From contig ML996713.1 of NCBI GenBank assembly GCA_010356995.1, forward strand, positions 1 through 64,000: DNA of 64,000 nucleotides. Reading direction: 5' to 3'. The DNA comes from Trichodelitschia bisporula. Lineage: Eukaryota; Ascomycota; Dothideomycetes; Phaeotrichales; Phaeotrichaceae. Position numbers and translations under genes: made by a program. The notes below the pieces were generated by a model. The model ran no database searches. It worked only from the letters and a program-made list of their open reading frames with translations, and was not told where the DNA came from. Shown piece by piece: positions 55,467 through 64,000 of this stretch (its first letter is position 1; every line of letters starts with the position of its first letter).

Positions 55467-58400
55467 TTGCTAGAGGCCCCTGGGTAGGCATTGTTGAGTG
55501 CGGTGTTTGTCTTGCTGTTGGCCTCGTTCGAGGTTGACGTTGTTCGACAGTATGCTTGGGCGTGATGAAGAATGAGGAGCCTGTGCATAGGGATAAACGG
55601 GGGTGTGGATGGTGCCTGTAGAGGCGCGTGGTTAGTATTGTTGCTTGAGTAATTCTGTTCGGTATGGTCATGGTCTGTGTATCTAGGCTTTTGGTCATAC
55701 TGGCGCTTGCTTTCTCCGCTCTGGCTTGGGTTGGTGGTTGTGGAGGAGGTGGTGTTTGTGTGAGGTGATGTAAGGGGTTGTTGTAGTGGATGTCAGTGGT
55801 GCATTCGGCATGGGATCGGGCGTCGATGGGCATTGGGTTGGTGGGTAGATAGGTGGGGTAGGGATATGATGTCAGTAGGGGTAGATGTGGGTATGGTCAA
55901 TGGCATTTTTGGTGAATTGCGGGATGGTGATGTGTGCTGTTGCTGGTGAGGTGGTGGATGGTTGGAGGGCGGGAACAGAGAGGTACGTAGCTGTAGTTGT
56001 TGTTTGATAGCAACTGGACTGACGAATGCTAAGCTGTGCCTAGTTTGATCGTGGTGTTTGCCCTGCCATGGACGATGGAAGCTCGTGATGTCGTCGGCTT
56101 GCTCACCCTTGAGTCATAAAGGGAAAAAGGAGGATTTATACTCCCCTTCCCTCCCTTCCATTCGAACTCGACATATTCGCTTCATTCAGTATATACCCGT
56201 CTCCGGTCTATCATCAACACGTTATCAGCACCATGCGCGCTGAGGTCGAACACACGGAGAAGCTACGCGAGGCCATTCGCCCTCTGCTAGGCCCAAAGGC
56301 CTTACATCTGCATACATCCCCATGGTCTATCGTTACGTCAAAGGGCCCTCTGCAGCGCAATTGAAGGCCAGCCTGGTCCCAGAGCGGCCTCGGGCATCGT
56401 AGAAGGCTGCGACTGAGGAGCAGCCTGTTGCGCGACCGCCGGTTTCGGATTTACTCCAGCGCTTCACCCCGCCGCCGGGCCGGGCGTCCCACGCCTGCAC
56501 CGCGTGGCAATAGTCGGCTGGAGCGTGTGTTTGGCAGGTGCTGGTGTGTTAATGGAGAGGGGGAGCGAAGGGTACTGGCTGGCTGCATTGTGACTCGTGG
56601 GAGGGGACGGAGAATGGTATTAACCTTTCCGACTTCTTGAGGGAATGGTTCTAATAGGGAGTGCAACTGACTAGATGCTACTTTTTCTGGTAGGGGACTG
56701 CGAAGCCTTGCGATGCAGCGATACCGCGGTTACTGGTGTTACGGTCATCCTCATCCTCACAAGAATCACCGGCGACCCACTTCTCTCCTCCACAATTCCC
56801 CTCACTGGGCGCCTTGCCACGTTTCATCGTTTCTGGAAGGAGGCTTGATGGTGCCTCTGAGATAAACGGTTGGTGACTGTCGACTGCACGCCACGGAGAC
56901 GTGCTATAGCTGCCGCGAGTTCGGAGGAGTGGTTCGGAGTGGGTAGTATGCCGATCTAGCCTGTCGTCCGGCCTTTCCACGCCTCCATCGTATGGCAATG
57001 GATGGACCTGAGATGAAGGCGATGGAGGACGGGGTTGGTGGGAGTTTGGTGGGTGTAGCGAAGCGACGGAGAAACACCTGCACCTTTAGCCGGTATGAGC
57101 GCATCTGATACTCCAATCCATTCGGGAGAGAATGGTATGGAACCATGCCAATGCCTTTACGCAGATATGTACTAATTGGAGCAGTATCTTTGACTAGTTC
57201 CAGCTGCTCCTTGCGCTGGGAAGCCGTTGGACTCTCGAGATGGACACCGGTGCGGCGGGCGGCGAGACCACGATCCTCGCCGCCCGTACAACAATCACCA
57301 GCACCCCATTCCTCCAGCTCATCCCCCCGTCTGCAAACCCCGCCCCGTCCCATCGGACAACATCAATGGTCCTGGTCCCAATCCCAGTCTTTCTCTTCTA
57401 CGCCAGTGCGGCTTGCTCGTCCCGGCGGCTCGGGATCCGCAGTATGAGCGGGCCTCCTTCGCTTTCCGGAGCTGCTCGTCCGTGACTTCCTCGAACTTCT
57501 CCACGAATCAATGCCCTGAGAATAGAGCACAGGCACCCGTTGCGCGGTCGCGATCTTAATCCAGGACCTCGCTGATGCTCGGATACCTTGACGATTCCGC
57601 AGCAACGCTCTCCGCCGGCTCCACTGACGGGTGGTTCCACACCAGTGATATCAGCCGTCTCTCGGGCGGAGTACTTATATACTGAAAGTACACGGCTAGC
57701 AATTCTCGGCATCCAAGGTCGAAGCCAAGTTATACGCACCTGATGTCGCGGACGGAGGAGGACGCACGTGCGACGCATAGGATGGACGCGGTGCGTGCGT
57801 TTGTGGTCCTCCGGCCTAGGGTCGGTGATATGAGAGGATTTGCAACACTGCATCCCGCACCATTGCCTTCAGCGGCCGACGAACCGTTGAGCAGCCTGCT
57901 GCCGTTCGCTGTTTCTGGAAACTTCTCAAGCTCGTCGAAGATGGGGAGTTTGCCACCATGCCTTCGGGGTCTTCGCGGTCGCGCTGCTCGGCGGCATATC
58001 CGGGAACTTCAGCATGCAAGTCAACATCTGCTCTTTGGGCGTGGAACACAGCGGGAGTGGCTGTGGACTGGGCCGATCTTCGGGGGCTGATTTTGCATGG
58101 CGGAAGAGAGAAGCTCGATGGGCCTCGCCCTTCCTCACCCAGTGCTGCTATCTAATAATCCAACACAGGCTGAATGAGTTGCCGATGGGCCCCGGCTTCT
58201 CAGAAGTGCCAATGTCTGAGATTCCTCTCTGGATCCGATGAAACCATCGTGCGTGATGGACTTGAGGTCCCAGGTCTCCATTGTTTCGTCACCCGGATGC
58301 CATCATGCGCTGCATCGACCACCGACCATTTCTCTCTTTGACAACCACAACTGCTTCCCTTGCTATAACAAACTCCAAAACAACCACTTTCAACACCGAA

Positions 58401-58789
58401 CCTCCGGTTTGGTTTATCGTCGCACGTTATATCGACGTTTCGCACGTCCTGTGCAGGCGTCGGGCACACTAGGCACATATATGCTGTACCACTCAAACCC
58501 GCCAAACCGGGCAAACCACGCAAGGACTTTCTCCGTTACTATGATCCTCCGCCCGCCCCCGGTGACCAAGACCTCAAACAGCTGAAGCACTGTCTACGCT
58601 CCTTCAGCGATGCGATACTTCCTACGAACCAAGAACCCGTACCAGCCATGCCGAGGCGCGCGCTAGCTCTAGCGCGGCTAGCACCTGAATACAACAAACG
58701 AAGGCGCCTTTCTGCGTTCCTGCCTCAATCAGGAAGATCTGATTCAAACCCCAGCATCTCGTTTGCCTAGCTAGGACTAACCTACCAAT
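55467..58789. other. Gene-poor region, 3.3 kb
   Basis: 55467-56040 is T/G-rich 3' flank with many tgg/tgt runs. 56140-56240 has a TATA-like element and a leader resembling a copia-type retroelement start (see findings). From 56900 to 58140 several minus-strand frames are open and partly protein-like (FVEKFEEVTDEQLRKAKEAR near 57500), with possible acceptors. They do not assemble into a gene and I recognise no family. 58150-58790 shows nothing. Confidence 0.35.
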
Positions 58790-59545
58790 TCTTTGATCAC
58801 GGACGCTTTGGCAACTTGTTGTTATACCGAAGGCGTGCTTGAAAGTATGGTGTGCGGCTGCCGGACTTGCGGCACTTGACGACTAAATGAAGGATGTTTG
58901 CCGGTGTGCTTCGCCTAGAAACCGAACGCAATGGCCTGCGGCGCGGCTTCGGTAAGACGGTTTGGCTTTGATGGTAACATACGCTGGATTTCAATCCTTG
59001 AGAACTATCTCCACGCCTTTGTCAACTTCCACCAAGATAATTGGGCTGAGCTCCCTCCTGTGGCAGAGTTCATGGCCAACAGCACAAATCAGCCAGTACA
59101 GGAGTCGCTCCTTTCGAGCTCCTCACAGGCAGAATTCCTGACATGGGAACACAGTCCCCTCGTCCGCTTTCAGAGCTCACAGCCCAAAGACGCACAGAGG
59201 CAGAGAAAGCGGATTCCGTAATGTATGGGCACCAGGAAGCCCAGGAGACGTGCCGCGCTCAGATGAGCTGGGTACAAGCAGTGCAGAAAGAGTTTGCGGA
59301 TCATCATAGGATACCGGCCCCGGCACTGAAGGTGGGAGACTGGGTAATGCTGAGCACGTCTCAAGGCATGATGGTAGTTGATAGTTTCTGCGCCAGAATG
59401 GTCCCGTCTCAAGCTCTTCGTGGTTTACGTTTGTCTCCCACTTTGATTGAAGTTCCCTTTAATGGATTGTATGAGAACCTTACTCCAGCATCTAGTCCAG
59501 AAACGGTGGCATCGCTTTCCTGCCTACACTTGCTCCACCCATAAC
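58790..59545 (+). mobile_element. Ty3/gypsy LTR retrotransposon fossil, integrase part
   Basis: The coding remnant matches the C-terminal half of a Ty3/gypsy integrase: FHQDNWAELPPVAEFMAN (family pattern QDNW-x-E-L-x-x-AEF-x-N) and, further on, PAPALKVGDWVML (family pattern P-x-Y-x-VGD-x-VWL). Only this part is recognisable; no gag, protease, reverse transcriptase or LTRs are seen nearby. The element is broken, with several breaks, and looks old. The left limit is approximate. Confidence 0.6.
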
Positions 59546-59676
59546 TAGAACTAGGAACCGAAACGAACACAACCCCCCCGTGTATGCTCTCCATCCCCCA
59601 AAACTCCAGGAAAACGCCGCACGAAGCGCAAGCCGAAATGCCATAGTGACCGAAAGCAAGGTCTGTCCATAGGAGT
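59546..59676. other. Short intergenic stretch
   Basis: It separates the retroelement fossil from the 3' end of the next minus-strand gene. Nothing is recognisable. Confidence 0.4.
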
Positions 59677-60086
59677 CTATAGTGTGTCACGCCGTGTAAA
59701 CTTCAAGCTATTCGGAGGTCCGAGGGTCGGGCGGTTGGTGTATGATTTAGCGGATTTCTTCCTCATGAGAAGTAGTCTAGCGATGAGGGGCTGCGACTCC
59801 TCGATCCGCAAAAGGTCGTTCTTGCATGCCTTCTCGACCATAGGTCTGAGATGTTTCGGTGAGAACCATAGATCGACTGGAGATTTTATGGGAGTCTGGA
59901 CTTCTTCAAAGTGTGTCAGCTCAGAAAGCAATCAGAAAGAGCCTTTAGACAAAGCATGAACTCACCGCCGTCGATCGGTTTGCCGAAGTAAGAACACATT
60001 GTGATATAACGGGAAAGTGAATATATTGGGTGATGAGTGGGGATCGTGTCATATGGCTGAAAGTATTCGCTGATCGAGTCTGACAT
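59677..60086 (-). CDS. Hypothetical small protein, 115 aa
   Basis: Two exons (60086-59966, 59903-59677) join in frame across a 62-base intron with a gtgagt donor and a gctgac branch site. The protein starts MSDSISEYFQPYDTIPTHHP. It continues with YSLSRYITMCSYFGKPIDG and, after the intron, KSPVDLWFSPKHLRPMVEK and LLRIEESQPLIARLLLMRKK. It ends LKFTRRDTL. Composition is that of a small soluble protein, without a signal peptide or membrane span. I do not recognise a family. It sits directly beside the Ty3/gypsy fossil but does not resemble a retroelement protein. Confidence 0.5.
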
Positions 60087-60574
60087 ATCTGTGGCTGATG
60101 GCTGTGCTTTTAAGAGGCTGTTATTCGGCCTCCACAAGGCAACAATTGTCACTCAGGAAGCGTCCCTCAATAATTGTCACCAGCACTTACCGCCCAACAC
60201 CTGTCGCCCTAAAACATGAGTATAAAATGCACAGACACTCGCAAGCCTGCATCGCCAAAGAGCATGACAGATGGACGCCTCATTAGCAATCCACCAATTG
60301 ACTCATCCACATTTCCAAGACTGCCTGCTCGGGAAGCCGGAGACGTCAGCCTTACAGTCTTGGCCGACCAGGGCGGGGCTGTCGGAAGCACGCCGTCCTA
60401 TCTCCGGTTGCATAAAAGCGATGCACAGTTGCCGACGGTGATACAGTAGCCGGCCATGCCGGCCTACAGTAATATCAGATTCATAGCAGATTCATAGCAT
60501 TTCTACCCTCAAGCAGATTGTAAATCCAAACAACGGAACAATTCCGCCCCCCCCAGCCATCAAGCCTTTCCTAT
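60087..60574. other. Intergenic region, 490 bases
   Basis: Promoter of the small gene (a ttttaag box near 60109) and the 3' flank of the EthD-like gene. Nothing else is seen. Confidence 0.45.
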
Positions 60575-61378
60575 CTACAACTTCTCACTCTTCAAGAAAA
60601 CCCCATAATTCCGCCTCAACCGCCAGAAACCAGCCTCCATCCCCTTAACATCAGCAAGCACCCTCTTCGTCCACTCCGTCTCATCCACCTTCTCAATCGC
60701 CGCCATATCCAACCCCTCCCCCTCAAACTCATGAATCGCAACCCAGGCCCCAGTCATCGCATCATCCTTCCGCACAAACCGATCCAGGATAGTCCCCTCG
60801 TCCACGCGGTACCGCCGCGTGCGCACATACCCGCGCACCTTGGACAGGAGCGGGACATGCTCCGCCCTGTACCACTTATCGATCTCAGCGGCATGCGCCT
60901 CGTCCTTGGGCTGGATAAACGCAGTAATGACCAGCGGCGCCGGGCGCCGCGCCGCGTGGTACGGCGCGTTGAGCGCGGACGCGGGGTTCTCATCCACCTG
61001 CACCGCGCCCATGAAGCGGGTATTAAACCACGCGTTCTTGAACACGCTGTTCAGCAGTTCCGGCTTCGGCTCAGACTGTCCGTCCAGAGCCAAAAACTCA
61101 TCCGTCTTGCGGTATGCAATGTCGTTGAACTCGTATAGCGTGAGCCAGCCGCCGAAGGCGAGCCATGAGGGAGGCTCGGTGGGGGTAGAGGGAGCCGCAG
61201 CGCGCGGGTCGGTGAGTTGGTGCAGCGGGATGGCTTCGTAGCGGGTTGCGGCGGGGACGCCGGGGAGGTCGACTACTTCGTCAACGTGGATGTTTTCGTA
61301 CCAGGTTACGAATTTGGAGGGGGGGAGTTTGGTCTCATCGAGCGTGGCGGAGGAGACGTAGAGGGTGCCTTGGACCAT
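60575..61378 (-). CDS. EthD/DABB-like ferredoxin-fold protein
   Basis: A single-exon gene of 267 residues from the Met at 61378 (MVQGTLYVSSATLDE). The frame is open to 61498, but the extra 40 residues are low-complexity. The first half has the pattern YVSS...SKFVTWYENIHVDEVVDLPG. The second half repeats it as ITAFIQPKDEAHAAEIDKWYR followed by EHVPLLSKVRGYVRTRRYRV. Each half looks like one dimeric alpha/beta barrel unit (W-Y-x-x-x-H-[IV]), as in EthD-like proteins, so the protein is probably an internal duplication. Fungal relatives are often annotated near degradation or secondary-metabolite genes, with no fixed reaction. Confidence 0.6.
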   Translation of the reverse strand: MVQGTLYVSSATLDETKLPPSKFVTWYENIHVDEVVDLPGVPAATRYEAIPLHQLTDPRAAAPSTPTEPPSWLAFGGWLTLYEFNDIAYRKTDEFLALDGQSEPKPELLNSVFKNAWFNTRFMGAVQVDENPASALNAPYHAARRPAPLVITAFIQPKDEAHAAEIDKWYRAEHVPLLSKVRGYVRTRRYRVDEGTILDRFVRKDDAMTGAWVAIHEFEGEGLDMAAIEKVDETEWTKRVLADVKGMEAGFWRLRRNYGVFLKSEKL

Positions 61379-62927
61379 GGTTGCGGTTTGAGGGTAGTTG
61401 GTGGTTAGGTGTTCAGGAGGTAGTGAGGTAGGGTTGGAGGTGAGGGGCATTGTGGGAGTGCTGTGGATGAGGTCTTCTATGCCTCCCCGGATCTCCATCC
61501 CGAACTTCTGTTAGCCGTGTATTTCCCCTGCAGCAGCGTTACCCGTACCCCACATCCCCACATACCAACCTTCATCCCCAGCGCTCACCTAGCGCGTCTT
61601 ATTTCCCCAGAAAGTGATGCCATCAACCCCGAAATCCGGGGTAATCACCTCCACCTCCTCCTCCACGGCCCTATTCCAACGACCGGCACGAGTCGAGGTC
61701 GCGCGGTGCAGCGCCGGCGACAGTGGCAAGTGCATACACAATCGGCATCGGCTCGCAGAAACTCTGTTGTCGTACGAGATTAGCATATCCGCTGTTGCGC
61801 CCAGAAAGGACGACCTTACCCGCCTCGCATACGGAAACCGACACCCCCCCCCGCGGGGCCACCATTAGCTGTTAACCCCATTATCCCCGACGCTGCTAGG
61901 CGCCTGCGCTCGTATGCGGGGTATGTACCAAGCCAGCCTCATCGTGAAGGCGAGCGAAGCGAGAACAGCGGTGACTTTGACAGCGATATCGAGATAGAAT
62001 ACCACACCCATCGTGCAGCCCAGTCTCTCACACTCGCCGTCAAAAAGCACCCGGGGTACGCCCGCGCGATTACCTCATACCCCCCCTCCCCACCTTCTCC
62101 CGGCCCCAACACCCAACACCCAAGCCCTAAGCCCACTAGAACTACCCCACACCCCACCTACGTAGCCCTGCGTCTTCCCCCCGGTGCAAGCGACGGACCC
62201 CGCGATCGACCCGTTTGCGGCCGGATGACGTCGCTACATGATGTGCAGCGTAAATTTGTTGCCACGCTTGATTTCGGAAGGTGTTAAGGTGTGGGTTGAT
62301 GATGATGTTACTGCTTGCGTCAGTAATCCCCCGGCTGAGGGTGAGAGGGTGGGTTTGGGTTGTTGGTATGCTGGGCGGGATGATGCCATCGCCGGTGGAA
62401 TTGGCGGTGGCATTCCGGCGCAGATTGTTAGTGGGAAGGAGCGGTGATAGCTTCACATACGAAAAAAGAGCGATGGAGTGTACCATAGTGCCATTGCTTT
62501 TGTACGAAATATGTACGTGCGAACCGCATCTGATATATACTTGCGCGTCCTTTCCGCGCATTGGGAGCAATGAAGCTTCCATCTCCTGTCGCCGTGATGA
62601 AACATCAGTAAATCGTCACTTTACCAAAGTGACACCTCGCAAAAGCCCACATGAACAATAGCAACTTGTCCCACTCGACGGAGGACCCATTACTGCCGAC
62701 GCTTAAAATGCCTGCGCAATGTGTACACCGGCTGGACTCTAGCATGAGCAGCAGAAAAACGATCACGCACCACAGAACGCCCAGAGCAACAAATCATGGA
62801 AAACAGTTGACGCGAAAACCACGCGCCCCGCTCATCCGCACACTGACTCCGCAAGCTGATGCATACCGCCACCATATCACTGTCATACCGAAAGCAGTCC
62901 ACCTGGATCCCCGTCCGTCTGTCCACG
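61379..62927. other. Intergenic region, 1.5 kb, with an unassigned plus-strand open frame
   Basis: On the plus strand a frame without an early ATG is open from about 61787 to 62286. It reads protein-like (RRLRSYAGYVPSQPHREGER, GDFDSDIEIEYHTHRAAQSL, TLAVKKHPGYARAITSYPPS) and ends beside a gtgtta...cgtcag interval that could be an intron. The minus strand over 61589-61865 also has a possible 56-base intron (gtaaggtc...acaacag) and an end VITPDFGVDGITFWGNKTR. Both cannot be right and neither gives a complete gene. Confidence 0.35.
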
Positions 62928-64000
62928 CTAGTTGTAACCATCCCCCATATCAAAGCGGTGCTGAAGCGCCTTGGGGGTGCGGTGTTCACGCGGAGGAATG
63001 TGGTTATGCTTCTTCACAATCGTCATCTTGCGGGCGGCGGTGCTGAAGGCCTTTTTATCGGCCGCGTCGATGCAGCACTGCTGCTCTTCATCGGACTCGG
63101 GGCTGCAGCATTCGATGCCGCGCACGTACGGCGATGCGAGGATCTCCTTGACCGAAATGCGGCGGTCGGGGTCGGGGTGCATCATCTTGAGGAGCAGGCG
63201 CTTCAGAGCCGGAGAGCCGAGACGATCAGCGTTGAAGAGAGGGCCGCACATTGGCGCGCCGCCAGGCTGGTCGGTGATTATGCCATCAGGATTTTTCGCG
63301 AGCCAAGTGTCCCAACCTTTCTTGAAGGAGGCGTAGAATGGAGAGTCCTCGCGCGCAGCTGACCAAGGGGAACCAGAGTAGGTCATGGTGAGGAAGACAA
63401 TGGCGCAAGACCAAATGTCCAGCGGGCGAGGGTCGTAATCCCCACGCTTTTCCAGAACCTCGGGAGCGATGTACGGCAGGGAGCCGCAGATGCCGGGCGC
63501 ACAGCGTCGCACAGCGCCCATGTTCTTACCGCACTGACCACCAGCTGAACGAAGACCAGGGTGCTCACCGCTGAAGACTTCCGACACACCGAAGTCAGTG
63601 ATCTTGAGATGCCCATCTGCCGTAAGCAGCAGATTTTCGAGCTTGATGTCCCGATGCGCGATGCCGTGGCTATGGAGATAATCGACTCCACGAAGCAGCT
63701 GCTTGAAGAAACACAGACGGTCGGTCAGTTTGTAAAATGTCTTGAAAAGACTCTTGTCGACCAGACCATAGAGCTCGCCAAGCTGGCAGTACTCCATCAC
63801 ATGGTTCCAACGGTCCTTGTGTTTGCAGAGACGAACCGTCTCTACAATGTTTGGGTGATGAAGGGACTTGGCGATCGTGAACTCCGACTGCACTTTCTTA
63901 ATGTATTCTTCCGCATCTTCTGACTTGTCTTTCCCGCGGAATTCCTTCACGGCGAAGAGAACATCCTTTGCGCCGCCCTTGCGAAGCATCACCGTCACCT
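62928..64000 (-). CDS. Ser/Thr protein kinase, Hal4/Sat4-Hal5 (NPR1) type, 5' part outside the window
   Basis: At least 357 residues in one exon, running off the right edge. The domain shows AVKEFRGKDKSEDAEEYIKK (catalytic Lys), SEFTIAKSLHHPNIVETV, VMEYCQLGELYGLV, the catalytic loop IAHRDIKLENLLL, DFGVSEVF, the activation segment GSLPYIAPEVLEKRGDYDPR and LDIWSCAIVFLTMTYSGSPW. HPDPDRRISVKEILASPYVR closes the domain. A fungal tail (HIPPREHRTPKALQHRFDM) ends the protein. The K-E-F-R start, Y-C-x-x-G-[ED]-L-[YF] hinge and GSLPYIAPE loop are typical of the fungal Hal/NPR1 kinases. They stabilise nutrient and ion transporters at the plasma membrane; Sat4/Hal4 affects salt tolerance. The missing N-terminus normally holds a regulatory, disordered region. 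Confidence 0.85.
   Translation of the reverse strand, partial: VTVMLRKGGAKDVLFAVKEFRGKDKSEDAEEYIKKVQSEFTIAKSLHHPNIVETVRLCKHKDRWNHVMEYCQLGELYGLVDKSLFKTFYKLTDRLCFFKQLLRGVDYLHSHGIAHRDIKLENLLLTADGHLKITDFGVSEVFSGEHPGLRSAGGQCGKNMGAVRRCAPGICGSLPYIAPEVLEKRGDYDPRPLDIWSCAIVFLTMTYSGSPWSAAREDSPFYASFKKGWDTWLAKNPDGIITDQPGGAPMCGPLFNADRLGSPALKRLLLKMMHPDPDRRISVKEILASPYVRGIECCSPESDEEQQCCIDAADKKAFSTAARKMTIVKKHNHIPPREHRTPKALQHRFDMGDGYN

Noticed and set aside
56425-57853. Overlapping open frames on both strands
   Set aside because: All three minus-strand frames are open for long parts because of composition. None gives a start, splice pattern and recognisable domain together.

Overview
This 64 kb window is fungal nuclear DNA, most likely from a filamentous ascomycete (Pezizomycotina). 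The genes carry many very short introns (about 38-62 bases, with GTRNGT-like donors and CTAAC/CTGAC branch sites). Histone H4 has two introns and a 10-base first exon. The gene set includes a PkaB/PkaC2-type kinase A catalytic subunit, a Rom2-type Rho1 exchange factor, AA9 polysaccharide monooxygenases, a CALB-type secreted lipase, an LPGELRN-type F-box-like protein and an HSPA12-like Hsp70. Coding regions are GC-rich, so many long antisense frames are open by chance. I cannot place the species.

Layout. 1-9 kb: the 3' side of a truncated AA9 gene, a 209-base-arm palindrome, a secreted SURNod19-like protein, about 3.7 kb with no confident gene, a 68-residue Cys-rich protein and an F-box-like protein. 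9.7-20 kb: housekeeping and signalling genes (mitochondrial-type acyl-CoA ligase, PKA catalytic subunit, V-ATPase subunit c, Rho1 GEF). 20.7-25.1 kb: two secreted enzymes on the minus strand, a CALB-type lipase and an AA9 protein with an unusual active site. 25.6-36.4 kb: a 3'-5' exonuclease, a small hypothetical gene, an Hsp70-like ATPase divergent from a coiled-coil protein, and a 752-residue orphan. 36.5-38.8 kb: a tandem array of four related small genes, one intact and three decayed. 39-55.5 kb: Yra1/ALYREF mRNA-export factor, histone H4, a short-chain dehydrogenase, a STRAP-like WD40 protein, catalase, a Cti6-type PHD protein and a conserved protein of unknown function. 55.5-64 kb: a gene-poor stretch with a Ty3/gypsy integrase fossil, a small two-exon gene, an EthD-like protein, and a Hal4/Sat4-type kinase cut by the window edge.

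How the genes fit together. I see no classical secondary-metabolite cluster. The secreted set (two AA9 copies, SURNod19-like, lipase) suggests life on plant polymers or lipids. PKA, Rho1 GEF, V-ATPase, Hal-type kinase and catalase are ordinary stress and growth functions. The most unusual local structures are the long palindrome beside the broken-off AA9 gene, the decaying tandem array of small Asp/Glu- and Pro-rich genes, the Hsp70-like/coiled-coil divergent pair, and the AA9 protein whose usual axial Tyr reads as Phe.
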